The position numbers and the translations under genes are program-made. Source: Anticarsia gemmatalis (taxonomy: Eukaryota > Arthropoda > Insecta > Lepidoptera > Erebidae). Taken from it: a DNA stretch of 64,000 nt. The stretch covers positions 6,014,001 to 6,078,000 of the forward strand of contig NC_134753.1 in NCBI RefSeq assembly GCF_050436995.1. The letters are read 5' to 3'. The stretch's first letter is position 1. Each line of letters starts with the position of its first letter. The notes below the pieces were generated by a model that ran no database searches, was not told the origin of the DNA, and was given only the letters and a program-made list of their open reading frames with translations. Below, piece by piece: positions 1 through 11,824 of this stretch.

Positions 1-146
1 TAAAACAAATAGATCGACTTGGTCATCGCAAGAAAACACAAATTCACCATTAACATTTCAGGAGCATTCACTTCTCGTCGTGCTGTGTAGTGTGATACAT
101 ACTAATAATCAAATCATGCGATGGCCAGGTCGGTCTATTTGTTTTA
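1..146. repeat. Fold-back (terminal inverted repeat) element, MITE-like
   Basis: Bases 1-30 and the reverse complement of 117-146 match at 27 of 30 positions. The outer part reads TAAAACAAATAGATCGAC on the left and TAAAACAAATAGACCGAC on the right arm read in reverse. All three differences are T on the left against C in the reversed right arm, so an RNA copy read from the plus strand would pair along the whole 30-base stem using three G-U pairs. The 86-base interior codes for nothing. The element starts at the window edge, so its true left end and any target duplication cannot be seen. It may be a small MITE or the end of a larger inverted structure. Confidence 0.6.
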
Positions 147-303
147 AAGTTTTTTTTTAATTGGCATGATAATAACATACGTAATAACTTAAGATAGAAG
201 CTCCTTTAAGTAGAGACTAAATAGATTAAGCGACTTGGTATTATATAGATCTCACAACTTTTTACGGCGAGACTTGAGATTTTTACAGAATGTTTTTGAT
301 GGC

Positions 304-421
304 ATATTATAAAGCTGAAGAGTTTGTTTGTTTGTTTGAACGCGCTAATCTCGGGAACTACTGGTCCGATTTGAAAAATTCTTTCAGTGTTAGATAGCCC
401 ATTTATCGAGGAAGGTTATAT
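304..421 (+). mobile_element. Truncated Helitron-like copy, 5' half only
   Basis: This stretch repeats the 5' half of the complete element at 434-689, from ATATTATAAAGCTGAAGAG through the GTTTGTTTG run to GAGGAAGGTTATA. It lacks the first few bases and the whole 3' half. It lies about 12 bases from the complete copy in the same orientation and has a shorter GTTT run. It may be a failed tandem copy or a remnant broken by the second insertion. Confidence 0.75.
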
Positions 422-433
422 ATACTATTACTA

Positions 434-689
434 TCTATACTAATATTATAAAGCTGAAGAGTTTGTTTGTTTGATTGTTTGTTTGTTTGAACGCGCTAAT
501 CTCGGGAACTACTGGTCCGATTTGAAAAATTCTTTCAGTGTTAGATAGCCCATTTATCGAGGAAGGTTATAGGGTATATATCATCACGCTACGACTAATA
601 GGAGCAGAGTACCAGTGAAAAATGTTACAAAAACGGGGAAAATTATGATTTTCTTATGTGACGCAAGCGAAGTTGCGCGGGTCAGCTAG
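434..689 (+). mobile_element. Non-autonomous Helitron, complete copy
   Basis: A 256-base element starting TCTATACTAATATTATAAAG and ending GGGTCAGCTAG. It is inserted between an A (433) and a T (690), as expected for Helitrons: A|TC...CTRR|T. Near the 3' end CGCAA-GCGAAG-TTGCG forms a short hairpin about a dozen bases before CTAG. The start and end sequences are of a kind seen at very high copy in Lepidoptera. It encodes no Rep/helicase. A second copy with the same ends lies in opposite orientation at 1660-1904. Confidence 0.8.
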
Positions 690-1659
690 TAAAAGTATAA
701 ACCTTCAGATAGAGATGTTACTTAAAATGTTATTATCAATTACTTAATTGTAAATTTATATAAATTTGGTGAATTGAACTTACTCTTGTGGATGGTACCC
801 GGCGAGAACACAACTTCCTTGAATGAACGCTTACACGAGTGTGTTGTATAAATACAAACACTCTTATGTAAATAAATATCGGTGGACACCTTCAATTATA
901 TTTGGAGGCTAATTGTCCGTAGCATGATGGTACGAATTTTATTGTGATTTAGCTTTTTTCTCATGGTTTTCCTCCAATTACTATCTACGAGTAGTTTAAC
1001 ATATAAATGTAATTATCTATAGTCGTCAAATTAATATATAGTGAGCCTAGTAAACAAGGTTTGCGAGTGGCAGAGGCACACAAAATCTAGAATATGAACA
1101 TCAGACATACGCCGGCTGATGCAACGAACTAAGATTGCCTTTCAGAAACGGCTATTTTATTTTGAATTATTTATTATAATCCTAATAAATCTTGAAGAGA
1201 CTTACTACTAAGTTGTCAGACTGTGACTTTCTTAAGCTTGTGTGAAATCAAATAAGAAGCCTTCCTGAATTAAGCTAAACCACTAACTAAAGATTTGATA
1301 AAGGTTTCATGAGGTAAAATCTGTAATTTCCAACATTTGACACTTCAGACAAAGGTACTATACAAATTAAACAAAATCACAAGTAAAACAAGCAAACAAC
1401 TTTGTTATTAGATAATGTTAATATTCGCACGTTTGTTGTGTATTTACATACTTGTTTTTTGACAATGGCATTGACAAAAATATCACATTTATAAAGATTT
1501 GGTTGTTTTTACTTTTTCTACGAAATCACTTGTTTTTCAGATGTATCGGAAATCGTTTATATAATAATACGATGGGTTGTTATTAGTTACAAGGTCGCTA
1601 TTTGCAATAATATGTGTTGAAATTATACTGCAAATCTCTTTTCTCAGAGTATATATATA
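690..1659. other. Non-coding spacer between two inverted Helitron copies
   Basis: About 970 bases of AT-rich sequence with no open frame worth naming and no repeat that I recognise. It is the loop between the opposed Helitron copies. Confidence 0.6.
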
Positions 1660-1904
1660 CTAGCTGACCCGCGCAACTTCGCTTGCGTCACATAAGAGAA
1701 TCATAATTTTTCCCGTTTTTGTAACATTTTTCACTGGTACTCTCCTATTGGTCGTAGCGTGATGATATATAGCCTATAGCCTTCCTCGATAAATGGGCTA
1801 TCTAACACTGAAAGAATTTTTCAAATCGGACCAGTAGTTCCCGAGATTAGCACGTTCAAACAAACAAACAAACAAACTCTTCAGCTTTATAATATTAGTA
1901 TAGA
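1660..1904 (-). mobile_element. Non-autonomous Helitron, complete copy, inverted
   Basis: A 245-base minus-strand copy of the element at 434-689. Read on the minus strand it starts TCTATACTAATATTATAAAG after an A and ends GGTCAGCTAG before a T. It carries the same CGCAA/TTGCG hairpin. The copies differ by a few substitutions and the length of the GTTT run, so both are fairly recent. A short reading frame crossing this copy is part of the repeat and not a gene. Confidence 0.8.
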
Positions 1905-2519
1905 TACATTTTCGATTAATTATTTTAGTGATTGGTTGAATCAGCACTTTGAAACTAACAAGTAGTAAAATAATAAAAAATACATTTACTACACTTTTTT
2001 TCACGTTATATTAATACATTTGTGAGATTATGTTTTATCACCAACATCATCATGTATCAAATAATAATCTATTTATTTTGGTCTTTGTACTTGTATTTTG
2101 AACACAACATGACATAAATACGATAAATATGGCAAATACCTTGTAACGATAAGACACATTTTGTAGATGAGAACTTAGCACGTGAATATTGTTTTATATC
2201 TCAGATATCAATCTCAAGTGGTTGATGTAAATGATTCATTCATAAAAGAAAATTTATAGATATATATTAAAAGGAAATGTATCAATTGAAAAGATCTATC
2301 CTACATCATGTTCCCTGTTTGAATGTGGTCACCTCTTGATCAGCAGTAGTAAAATTAGGAATTTATAATAAATATTGAAGTAACATTTGTTTCACCAGAC
2401 TGTTTCTCAAGATTCAATGTCATAAAACTGTTTTCTAGTACAGCAACATACACATATATAAAAAGGATATATAGTTAAGGGAGATAGAGTAGTTCGTCAA
2501 AGTGTACGCGAACGATTTT
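1905..2519. other. AT-rich spacer, nothing recognised
   Basis: I see no gene, RNA gene or recognisable repeat between the inverted Helitron and the retrotransposon tail. Confidence 0.5.
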
Positions 2520-2527
2520 AAGAACTT

Positions 2528-2629
2528 TTTTCTTAACCCATGACTATCCCACTGCAGGGCAAGGGTGTCCTCCCAAACGAGGGGGAGGGGTTAGGCCTTC
2601 AGTCCACCACGCTGACCAAGTGCGGGTTA
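2528..2629 (-). mobile_element. Non-LTR retrotransposon (or related SINE) 3' tail, 5'-truncated
   Basis: Read on the minus strand this is the same unit as at 19.1 kb: an AACCCGCACTTGG-like start, a GTGGACT block, a CCTAACCCCTCC block, then CCCTGCAGTGGGA and a short A-run. It is flanked by an 8-base direct repeat, AAGAACTT (2520-2527 and 2630-2637), with the T-run next to the left copy. A target duplication plus a tail is the mark of target-primed insertion. Such 3' ends are common in lepidopteran LINEs, but I cannot assign the clade. No reverse transcriptase remains. Confidence 0.65.
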
Positions 2630-3049
2630 AAGAACTTATTTTATAGAATTCTAAAGTTATTTGGGAAAATTCATTTTAAAAATTGGATTGGAAGTCGCAC
2701 ACATCACAAAACAAATTTGCCTAGAGTGTAAAAACAAAGCATTATTACGTTTTTTAAAGCATCCGAAAAAAAATGTCTTGAAGTCTGGTAACCCTGTTTG
2801 TAACGTAAACAGTACTAAGGTTTTTATTACGAGACGTCATGGTACTAAAGTTGCACAACGTACTCCTAGGTCATGACTTATCATGAGATGAATAAAGAGA
2901 GTTTATACAGTTCGTACTAGTTTTGTTGTATCGACTGCGCAATTTAAATATGCGCACTAACTGATCGATTGGCGATTTATTTTAACCTTTAATCGTAATT
3001 ACTACGATTTAAAGATTTTTTAGATAGATTTTTTATACATACACATAAT

Positions 3050-3134
3050 GGTAGGCAGAGACCATAGAATGTGAATTAAGCAAGGGAAGTTAGCAGAGAT
3101 TGCACCAAGTGGCGTTCTCTGGTATCTGCCTGCC
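3050..3134. repeat. Short fold-back repeat with GGTAGGCAGAGACC arms
   Basis: The left arm GGTAGGCAGAGACCATAGAA (3050-3069) and the right arm (3115-3134) are reverse complements at 17 of 20 positions. A TACATACACATA stretch precedes the left arm. Units with CACCAAGTGGCGTTCTCTGG followed by TCTGCCT are familiar dispersed repeats in moths. The 45-base centre codes for nothing. Confidence 0.6.
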
Positions 3135-3705
3135 TTAGATGTGTTTTATTATTATTTTAATCCATAAATCCATACTATATATTACACTGGTGAAAATAAT
3201 GCAACTAGGAAGATTATTAGTTCAATAAATAAATATTTAACTTCATTGCCATAGTAAGCTTTATAGAGACAATAATGTACTCGAAGTAAATATGTATATT
3301 ATAAATAAGTTTATATATAAATTGATACTATTTAATTTATACATACAAAATAAGCAAACCCGTCAATAGAGACCAGATTGTTTTTAGTATTTACGCAAAA
3401 ATAACTATTATATTTTTACACGTGATACACTTTTAATATAACTTTTAATGACAACAAAGTAATAATTTAAACGTGAGAAAATAATATATTACAAAATAAA
3501 AACTAAACGTTATTTGTATTAACATATAATTAAATATTTTGTTTAGCAAATAAGCCATTGTATAATAATTAATTATCAAATTTTATTTGCGTAAGTTAAT
3601 TATTATTTATGTTCGTTTATAGCCATGAATGTCATTCAGTCGTTTAAAAAAGGCACTTTTAAAAAGACATGTTATACCTTTCAACTATATTTATCTTTAT
3701 AGTAA

Positions 3706-3800
3706 ACTAGCTTTCGCGTGATTTGTGACTCAGGACAGAATTTTCATACAAACTTTCATCCCCTATTCAGTTGTCTACCCATAACAGCCCCCCTAACAGG
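3706..3800 (-). mobile_element. Degenerate Helitron-like remnant
   Basis: It begins ACTAGCTTTCGCG, like the reversed 3' end of lepidopteran Helitrons (compare ACTAGCTGACCCGCG at 1659). It continues with TTTTCATACAAACTTTCATC and CCCTATT, wording common in decayed lepidopteran repeats. The far end cannot be placed. Confidence 0.4.
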
Positions 3801-5187
3801 CAGAGTGACCATCGCGTTGATAATATTAGAATGGACCAATAACGATTAAAATAGCAAAATTATTGCAATGAAAACAATTTTTTTTCATAAATTTCATAGT
3901 AAATAATGTCTGAATTACTACTAATAAGCTTATAACAAGCTCTACGACCAGACAACGATTTGATAGATGGTAAAAAGTCCTTTATTAATCTGTATTATTC
4001 AATACTTTCAAAAATGACTTAAAAATGTTTACGTACTGGCTTTTAAGCACTAGGAAACTTTAACTTACCCACTAAATCATATTCTTCTAGTACCCAAAAT
4101 AAACTAATAACAGTATAAATAATTCAGGTTGTATGTTATCAACACGTCTTATCAATCACAATACGAGTGATTGTTGAATTTGTTCCTATAAATAATGGTT
4201 GCTATGGCAACAAGCATTGTACTCGCGCTTCTAGTTGTTGTATTAACTCTGTATTGTTTAGAAATAACATTTGACTTCGACGAAGCTTGGTGTTCTTTAG
4301 AATAGGCACGTTACTCAATTGTAAACCTGGTATAAGGGTAATGAAAACTTTATTCTGAGCTCTAAAAAAATAATTAGTATAAAATATTACGTTTAAAGAT
4401 CTAAAATTTTACTCGACAATTACACGTATTTACAGATTAATGTGAATCTTGTCAGTAAAGAAACACAAAACAGATGAAAACCAACTTACATTTAGCGGTA
4501 GTTTATCTTTTAAATAGCTTATAATGAAATGAGCTTAAAATGAAATAGCTTATAATGAATAAATAATAATTTTATATGAGTTTAAACGCTATTGAATAGA
4601 TAACTGCTAAGTGAACCTCAAAAACCGGGGTTAGACAAGTAACTAAATAAGTATCGAATAAATATTTATTTAAATCCATGCGATACTAGCGTCTATTTAC
4701 TTGTAATAAAACGTATAAATTATTTTATTTATGCCGCCTAATCGGCCTGCCAATGCCGTCTTAATTAATTGTAATCTAACAACTATTTCTTGTAAACCAC
4801 ATGCATCTCATTGAAGGATAATGATACAGGATAACAAACAATAAAATATATAATCTGACGCAGTGCACCTTGTCTTCGATTCTTCAAGGAACTAAATAAT
4901 TTGCTTGTTATATGCTTTGATTGTTTTTTCTGAAACTATATTTTTCTCCTATCCTTTTGTACTGCTAATGAGCTACTAATTGCGTAGTTATGGTTAACCT
5001 CCCGAAATTTTCATTACCCTTTCGATCTATCCTTGAGATTGACCTCAGAAATCTCATCGTCGAACATTTTAGGGTTTTAAAATTGCTACCAATAATGTAC
5101 CTGTGACAGTCAAGAAAAGAATACATTTCAACCAAAACAACGCCATCAAACTAGAAGAACTGTCTTTCCCTTGAAATAGTGGAACAG

Positions 5188-6110
5188 CTAATGTTGACCT
5201 ATTTTATAACACATCAAAATACTGCTACATAACTCAGCGCTCGTAAATCTAACGAAAGAGCCAGTCCTCGAGACTCGAGACAACAAAATCTTATTTCCTA
5301 TAACCAACAATGTTTCCACTTCATTTCTTTGTTTCTCAGAACATAGATATAAATTGTGTTTTAAGAAAATCCCGGCAACACGCGTCGTTCGAGCACCGTG
5401 AGTATCCAGAACCGCATTGGACATAGATAGACGAAACGTAAAGAATGATCGCGACATGAGACAGCACATGCGAGAAAAATAACGCCCATTCTTCGCCGCA
5501 CCGCTACAGAATAACTTTGGCAATTTAGGGTTGAATTGCTTGCCGACTCACAATCTAAACTCGTGTGCGTTTCGGCTATAAGTTTTCATTTTGTTTTATG
5601 GTTTTGTCTTAGATTGTGTGGTGTGAAATGTGAGTTCATTTTTTTACAATGTCTACGGTACACCGGTGGCGTAGGCGGGTTAAAGCTTAAATAAGTTAGA
5701 AATATACCTGATTATGTTCAGACATAAATAAAGAATTCACACAACCTGGGGGTTTTTTTATTGACGACAATGCCGTCATATATGTAGGTATGTCTTCACA
5801 GTATCTTAAAACTGGATTACATAGATTTCATAGTTCTAAAAAAATGGACGAAACGTCAACAAAGGCACATGACATTGCTATCCATTTACGTCAAGGCGGG
5901 AGAGAACGAGAAAAATCAGCAGCGATGACTAGACGATTCCACGTTACGTTCCTAATCCCGAACCCTTCCTCGCAATATGATTTGCGTCAGTGGAGATGCG
6001 TTCCGAACAGATCACCGGTCGGTAACCGAGTGGAAAAAGCGCTTCTCATCGGGACCGTTACTGGAGATCGTAAGAATTCGAGTGGCGTCGCTAAGCAAGA
6101 GCTTTGACGA
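5188..6110. other. ORF-rich block, probably non-coding
   Basis: Two chance-like frames of just over 100 codons, minus 5188-5523 and plus 5790-6107, lie in a patch of higher GC. Neither shows a domain or motif that I know, and codon usage looks random. Stop-poor unique sequence near a developmental gene is often conserved regulatory DNA, which is my preferred reading. A real small gene cannot be excluded. Confidence 0.25.
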
Positions 6111-8554
6111 ACGAATGGCTACAGAGTGCTTATTGATCACTGTTCGCGAAGTAGTGTCTGCTTGCTTTTTTTTTAAATAAGTAAATTAGCTATATGATTG
6201 TTTATAACGTAGAAAAATCCGACACCTGCACTTCTAAGTAAACATATTGTCATCATTGAACGTGGTTTGTTATGTTACAGTATTAGGTACAAGCCAGCCA
6301 GTGCCTTCGCATTTAAAAAACAGTTTAAAAGAGGCGACAAAAAATATTCTTACTGTACAGATGAATGTGTAAAAGTATGAAAGGGTTCGATCAGGCTTTA
6401 TCGATTTCTATACAAGTATATTTTTATTGCAACCTGTAGTATTGTGTCGTTGCTTTGTTTGTATCTCTATTAATTCAGAAGGCGTCCGACCGCGAGGTGG
6501 GTAATGTTATCATTCCATTAATTACAACAACCACCCCCCTGCTTTTTAAAAGTAAATTAATCCGATTAAGGGGGGAATCGAAGAACCCGCTCCGTCCGAG
6601 TTTATTCAGGCAACTTTCTTTAGAATAATTATTTTTTGTAATTAAATCCATCAACACGATTTTTTCCTAATGATTCTCCCGCGGGAGTTCGGTGGGAGGC
6701 GAACTGGCGACGCGAACAGGGGAGCTTTATTTTTTCTTTAATTTCTGCTAGTATTCATTTACAGCGTCCTTTGATACCTGCACGTGTACTACTATTGTAT
6801 AGCACAATTCTATACAACTCCTTTTATACTTAATCCTACATACTAAATTGATAAATATGTTTTCAAAAAAGTGTTTTCTATATGAATGAAAGGATGGGTG
6901 ACACTAGAGTATATAGAGTTTATACGCTCTATTAATAACATTTTTTAAAGTATCAATATGAGAAGATAATACAGGTATTGTTGAAAAACCCAAATATGAC
7001 TTTCATAATGGCTATATCAGATTTTTATGTTGTATAATTAGGTGTTGTGGCGGGGTGGTGCCACCCTCCCTGCTCCAGTGTTAATGATATCTCGCTTTTA
7101 AAGGGCACATCATTTACTTACTTTTACCAAAATTAATTGAAATGAGTTTTGACGATGAAAAGATGGCTATACAAAAGAGAATGGTGGCCGCTAGGTGTCG
7201 CTCCGAGATAACTTGTTCATCTTTAATTAATTATTTTGTGGCAAAGAATTTATTTTCTTTGATATTGTAGCTTCTATTCATTGACTTTCACAATTATGAT
7301 TTCGATTAAGAGACGCTACAAATAAAATTATTTAATTAATTTATGTTATGTTTACAGCATTCAAAGGATTCTGTGAATTTTAGATAATACAATATTTAAG
7401 AACTATTTATTGTTTTTGACTAGTTAGTAGATATTATATCTTATTGGGTTAATTAGCATCATCTTTAAGATGTTAAACTTGTTCAGTTCAACATATTATT
7501 ATAACTTTTCTAATAAAATTGCAAAGCTCGATGAGTCTTGTATAAATAACATAATAAACATAAGGCTCATTAGTTTTATTGTATCGAAGACCGCGTAATT
7601 TCCTCGAAGCTTTTAGGTCACATCTGCGTATGAAACCGGACCGGTATGTAGGCCACTTGTAATATATCGACATGAGGAGGATCGCAGATTGATGAGCCGG
7701 CCCTCCCCCCTCACGTCCGGCGCGCCCCCACCGGCCGTCCCGCGGGGCACCGCTCTATTGCAATAGATTGAGCCTGTTTTGTTTCCTTCTGGCTTGTGAT
7801 ATACACGTGAGGATAGGGTCCTGCGATATGCGCGTAATGCATATTTTATTACGGCTACAAAAATCATCCATCCACCTTTCACTACCCGGGGGTATCGTAA
7901 CCTGTCGAGTTGTTACTTACACATCGTAATCTCGACTTGTTTTTTTCAAAAGGTATTTTATACCATTCCCACTAAATTGTCACTACATTTTCTGTGTGAC
8001 TGCCAATAGTCATTAAAAATTGGTATACCTCAAGCACGTTGTTTTAGTAGCTATAATTAAAGATAAAAAGAGATAGTAAATTTTAGTTTTAAAGCCCAGT
8101 CCTTTATAGATAGCAATAGATTAATATTTGAAACGAACCTAATGCTAGATTCTATTAAAATCTAGCCGTAGGTACTTGTGTAGATATGGTTTCATGTAAT
8201 ATCTCCAGATATATCCGAGTGAACTGATGCTGTGTGTAGCGTGTTTCATGTAAGTGTACAATCCATATGCATTGTCGAGGGATCTATTTATTTTCTTCAC
8301 GATAAATGTTCAATCCCTCGCTACTGTCAATAATTTCTGTGAGAATTAGGTTCGTTACGTAACATATATTGTTATGTATGTTATTTACTCTTACTTACGT
8401 TACTTGTGATTTTAAAAATATATTGCATGAAATGATAACAACAGGAAGAGATTTAAATAAAATACCTTTGGTGTATTATTTTCATGTCAATTGGTGATTG
8501 ATCTGTCACGTTTATCATAATAAATTATCCGGATAGTGTTGATAGAGAAAAAGA

Positions 8555-8594
8555 CGATAATTCTGATAAATCAATAGATTTATCAGAATTATCG
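8555..8594. repeat. Perfect hairpin with 18-base arms and AATA loop
   Basis: CGATAATTCTGATAAATC (8555-8572), loop AATA (8573-8576), then the exact reverse complement (8577-8594). No mismatch occurs. It is followed seven bases later by a second perfect hairpin with the same loop. Confidence 0.9.
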
Positions 8595-8601
8595 ATTTAT
8601 C

Positions 8602-8643
8602 AGCATGGTTTCACACGTGGAATACCACGTGTGAAACCATGCT
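8602..8643. repeat. Perfect hairpin with 19-base arms and AATA loop
   Basis: AGCATGGTTTCACACGTGG (8602-8620), loop AATA (8621-8624), then the exact reverse complement (8625-8643). Each arm holds a CACGTG E-box. The arm sequence is unrelated to the hairpin at 8555-8594, but the loop is identical. Confidence 0.9.
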
Positions 8644-11600
8644 TACCTTTAATACCAAAATAAGTACGGCAAATGAAAGTATCCCGACGATACTCCAGTT
8701 ATAACAAAAATGTGATGATAAGTAGGTATACGATTATCTGCAATAAACCAAAACTGGGTCCCACAAATCATGTAGGTAATATCTTTTCAAATAAAAGCTA
8801 GTATTTATGAAAGAAATAGGAGGATTATGGCAGCGATGGGATCATTGAGAAAGCGGCCGGCGGTCGGGGGTCACCGCGGGCCCGATACATTTCTGCGCCT
8901 CCCCCAAGGCTATGAGGCTATGATACACTGCATTGCACACTATACCGATACCACCAACGCCTTTTTATAAATGAAAGAATCTTGCTTACATAAAAAGAGT
9001 TACTAATTTTCTTTTCATGGTGTACTTTTCAAAAAATTTTTTCACAATGTTACAATTGCACTATGTTGAAAATGACTGATGCATAACACAAACCACTGAC
9101 ATAGGAAATCATTTGAAAATAATGTGGCCAAGTATTAGGTACTGTATATGTTTTGTAATTATGTAAATTTAGAAGTCCGCATCTACTACTCCTTAAATCA
9201 AGGGGTTTTAGTGCCGGGGTTTGGGTTGCAATTCAATGCACAAATTACAGCATATTTTACATATACGTGTAGCTAAGTTCTTAAAAATCGTTTATTAACA
9301 ATATTTAATAAATTAAAGTATACAAAACCTATATAATTTTAGCTCCAATGAGTTTATGATGAGGGTGTAAAAGGTAATAGGCGGTAAGGTTGACGTTCAC
9401 TTAAGATGTCTAAGCCTCTCATGACGGCTAATTCTTGTATCAGTAGATAAGCTGTCGGCGCATTTCATCATTTAACCCCAGCACACACGAGCGACACTTA
9501 TTTGGAGATAGCATTGCATACTTAACTTAGTCATAAAAGGTAATATTTTGATAGCTATCTGTTTCCTACGCGTAGTGTGTTTTGTTTTGTGATATTGAAG
9601 ATTATCAGCAAAAGACTCTTATATACATACAAATGATGAAGGCAAACTTGACAGAAAATAAAAGCCACTGAATAGAACTTACCCGTTTACGCCCCAACAC
9701 TAGCTACTATGTAGTTCTTAAAGAAGATCTAAGGCTCATTGTTGCTAATAAATTGACAAATAATTATAATTAAATAAAACTGGTTAAATTGTCTAATTCG
9801 CAAAAATACGGCAAGTCATTATCAACGTCATCAAAGCGTCACAAAACGTTTTTGTTGTTGTATTTAAAGTTATTATTGTTTCCTTAAACATTTTTATCAA
9901 ATTAATATGTAAGAGATTTAAGATGGGCCTCAAGATAAGCGAACATACTTGGACAATTAATTTTGTGATAAATTACCTATCTCAGCACACAAGTGGCAAT
10001 GTCCTATTGTTTGTTAATTATGTGTGTCGCGGGTGTGCGAAAACATGGTAACTTGGCCAAAAAACTGGGAGATTAGTTATTAATTCGTTAAATATAACTG
10101 GACGGCAGGGGAAATCTGGGCAAGGTATCTCTGGACTGAATTGCGTTAGATGATGTATTAACAACAGAGATTTTGAAAAAGTATGTCGCTGCAATTATAA
10201 AGACGCATTTGTTTTTTCTTTTTTAATATTCTAATTAATGGAAATATCAGGCAGTATTATAGGTATATTTTGAGATTTTTTTAAATCATCCATCAGAAAT
10301 TTTATATCCAGTTTTCGTTTAATCACTGCAACACGTAAATAAAGATATCCACACAGCAAAGTTCATTAATTTTGTAAAAAAAGCACCGACAGAGTCAAAA
10401 TACTTACTTGTCTTATTGGCTACACGTAGGTGTTAAAATTGTTACAAATAATATTATTTTTATATGGGTGCTATGCAAAAGAAAATCGTGGTAATGATAA
10501 TCTACTCCTGTTATAGCTTTGATCAATAATAATCTTCCTATGCAAAACTAGTGGCAACTTACAAGTTTAATTGGGAATTTTAAGAAATACAAAAAATACA
10601 AAAAAATATTCGAGTGATAATGGTTAAACGCAATGCTGTCGCGGTCGCAAGTGTAAAATTTGAAGGAAACTTACGTTATACAGTAAAGTATTTATGTTTT
10701 ACAACTTTCAAAAACATTTGTACCAAGTATTTTTGTTGAGAATCCTCCAGTGAGTTTAAAGCTTTAAGTTAATGAAGGTACACGTTATCTGGTATTTAGT
10801 AAGATGCGACGGTAAACGAGCTCGTGATATATATCTACTTATTATTTTACTACGCACTGTGTCGCTTTGATTATCATACTTTTAATTTTGATCATTTTAC
10901 CCGTCTTATTTTGGACTACAATAAAATACCTGAAGGCTTTTGATATTAACCTTTGCTTTAAGCTTAAAAAAAGCTTTGCACCAAGAAATTTAAATTAATA
11001 ATATTCCTGATTTAAAATAATAAGGAAAATATAAGGCGTTTTTTTTATCAAATACTTTAAATTTGTAAAGAGTAATTTCCATGTTTTGTCATATCGTCGG
11101 AGATAGTGCAAATCCGCGCATTAGGATAATACCGCTTATCTGGATTTGATCTGATTTTACACAAGACATTTAAAACTACGATAAACTATGTAATATTGTT
11201 ATTTTAAGGCCAATTGTAACGGAAAAAATAGTCTTGAAAATATTATCTTGAAAATCTAATTTACGCATACAATGATAAATTATCAAATTAAAGAGTGGAT
11301 GCAGTAATTACTTCACAAATTATAAAATTAATAGTACTTAAAGAATAAACTAACTACAGTATAATATGTCATACACATTCAAATGATTTTCTTAAATAAT
11401 AATTGGTATATGTATATTTACATTAGTACTTATGTTAGTTTACCACACAAGGCACACTAAGATATTTTATAATAATTTCCCCCGTAATTATATTGACATG
11501 CGATCTGGGGAGGGCTGGAACGAACTTTGCTTTGGATGCAATTATTATGCAAAACCATTAACATCTTAACAAGTAGAAGTGTAGAGATACTTTGAACCTT

Positions 11601-11824
11601 CGATACGGAATAGCGCTGTAATATGACTCGAGAAATACACGACACACTTTAAAATGACACTTTTATTAATTGCTCTTTTTTCTTTGGAGATCATTAAGGG
11701 AGAGAAAGCTTTTAAATATGGTTCATCAACGTACTGTCGTGTTGAGTGTGAGATGCTCCCGAAGGAGAGTGTGATTGGACTGATATTAATTGTTGTTGGC
11801 AGGTATTAAGCTGATTGCAGTGTA
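8644..11824. other. Non-coding flank, nothing recognised
   Basis: AT-rich sequence with one GC-rich patch at about 8850-8900 (GCGGCCGGCGGTCGGGGG). I see no exon, RNA gene or repeat that I can name. Confidence 0.5.

Larger units (their letters stand above)
2638..8554. other. Non-coding flank downstream of dac
   Basis: Nearly 6 kb without a recognisable gene. It holds the fold-back repeat at 3050-3134, a Helitron remnant at 3706-3800, an ORF-rich block at 5.2-6.1 kb, and short GC-rich patches at about 6480-6720 and 7680-7760. The rest is AT-rich unique-looking sequence. Confidence 0.5.

Noticed and set aside
1798..2004. 68-codon minus-strand frame
   Set aside because: Its C-terminal part is translated from the inverted Helitron; the same peptide can be read from the other copies.
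5188..6107. Two frames of over 100 codons as possible genes
   Set aside because: No recognisable motif or splice pattern; treated as a stop-poor block.
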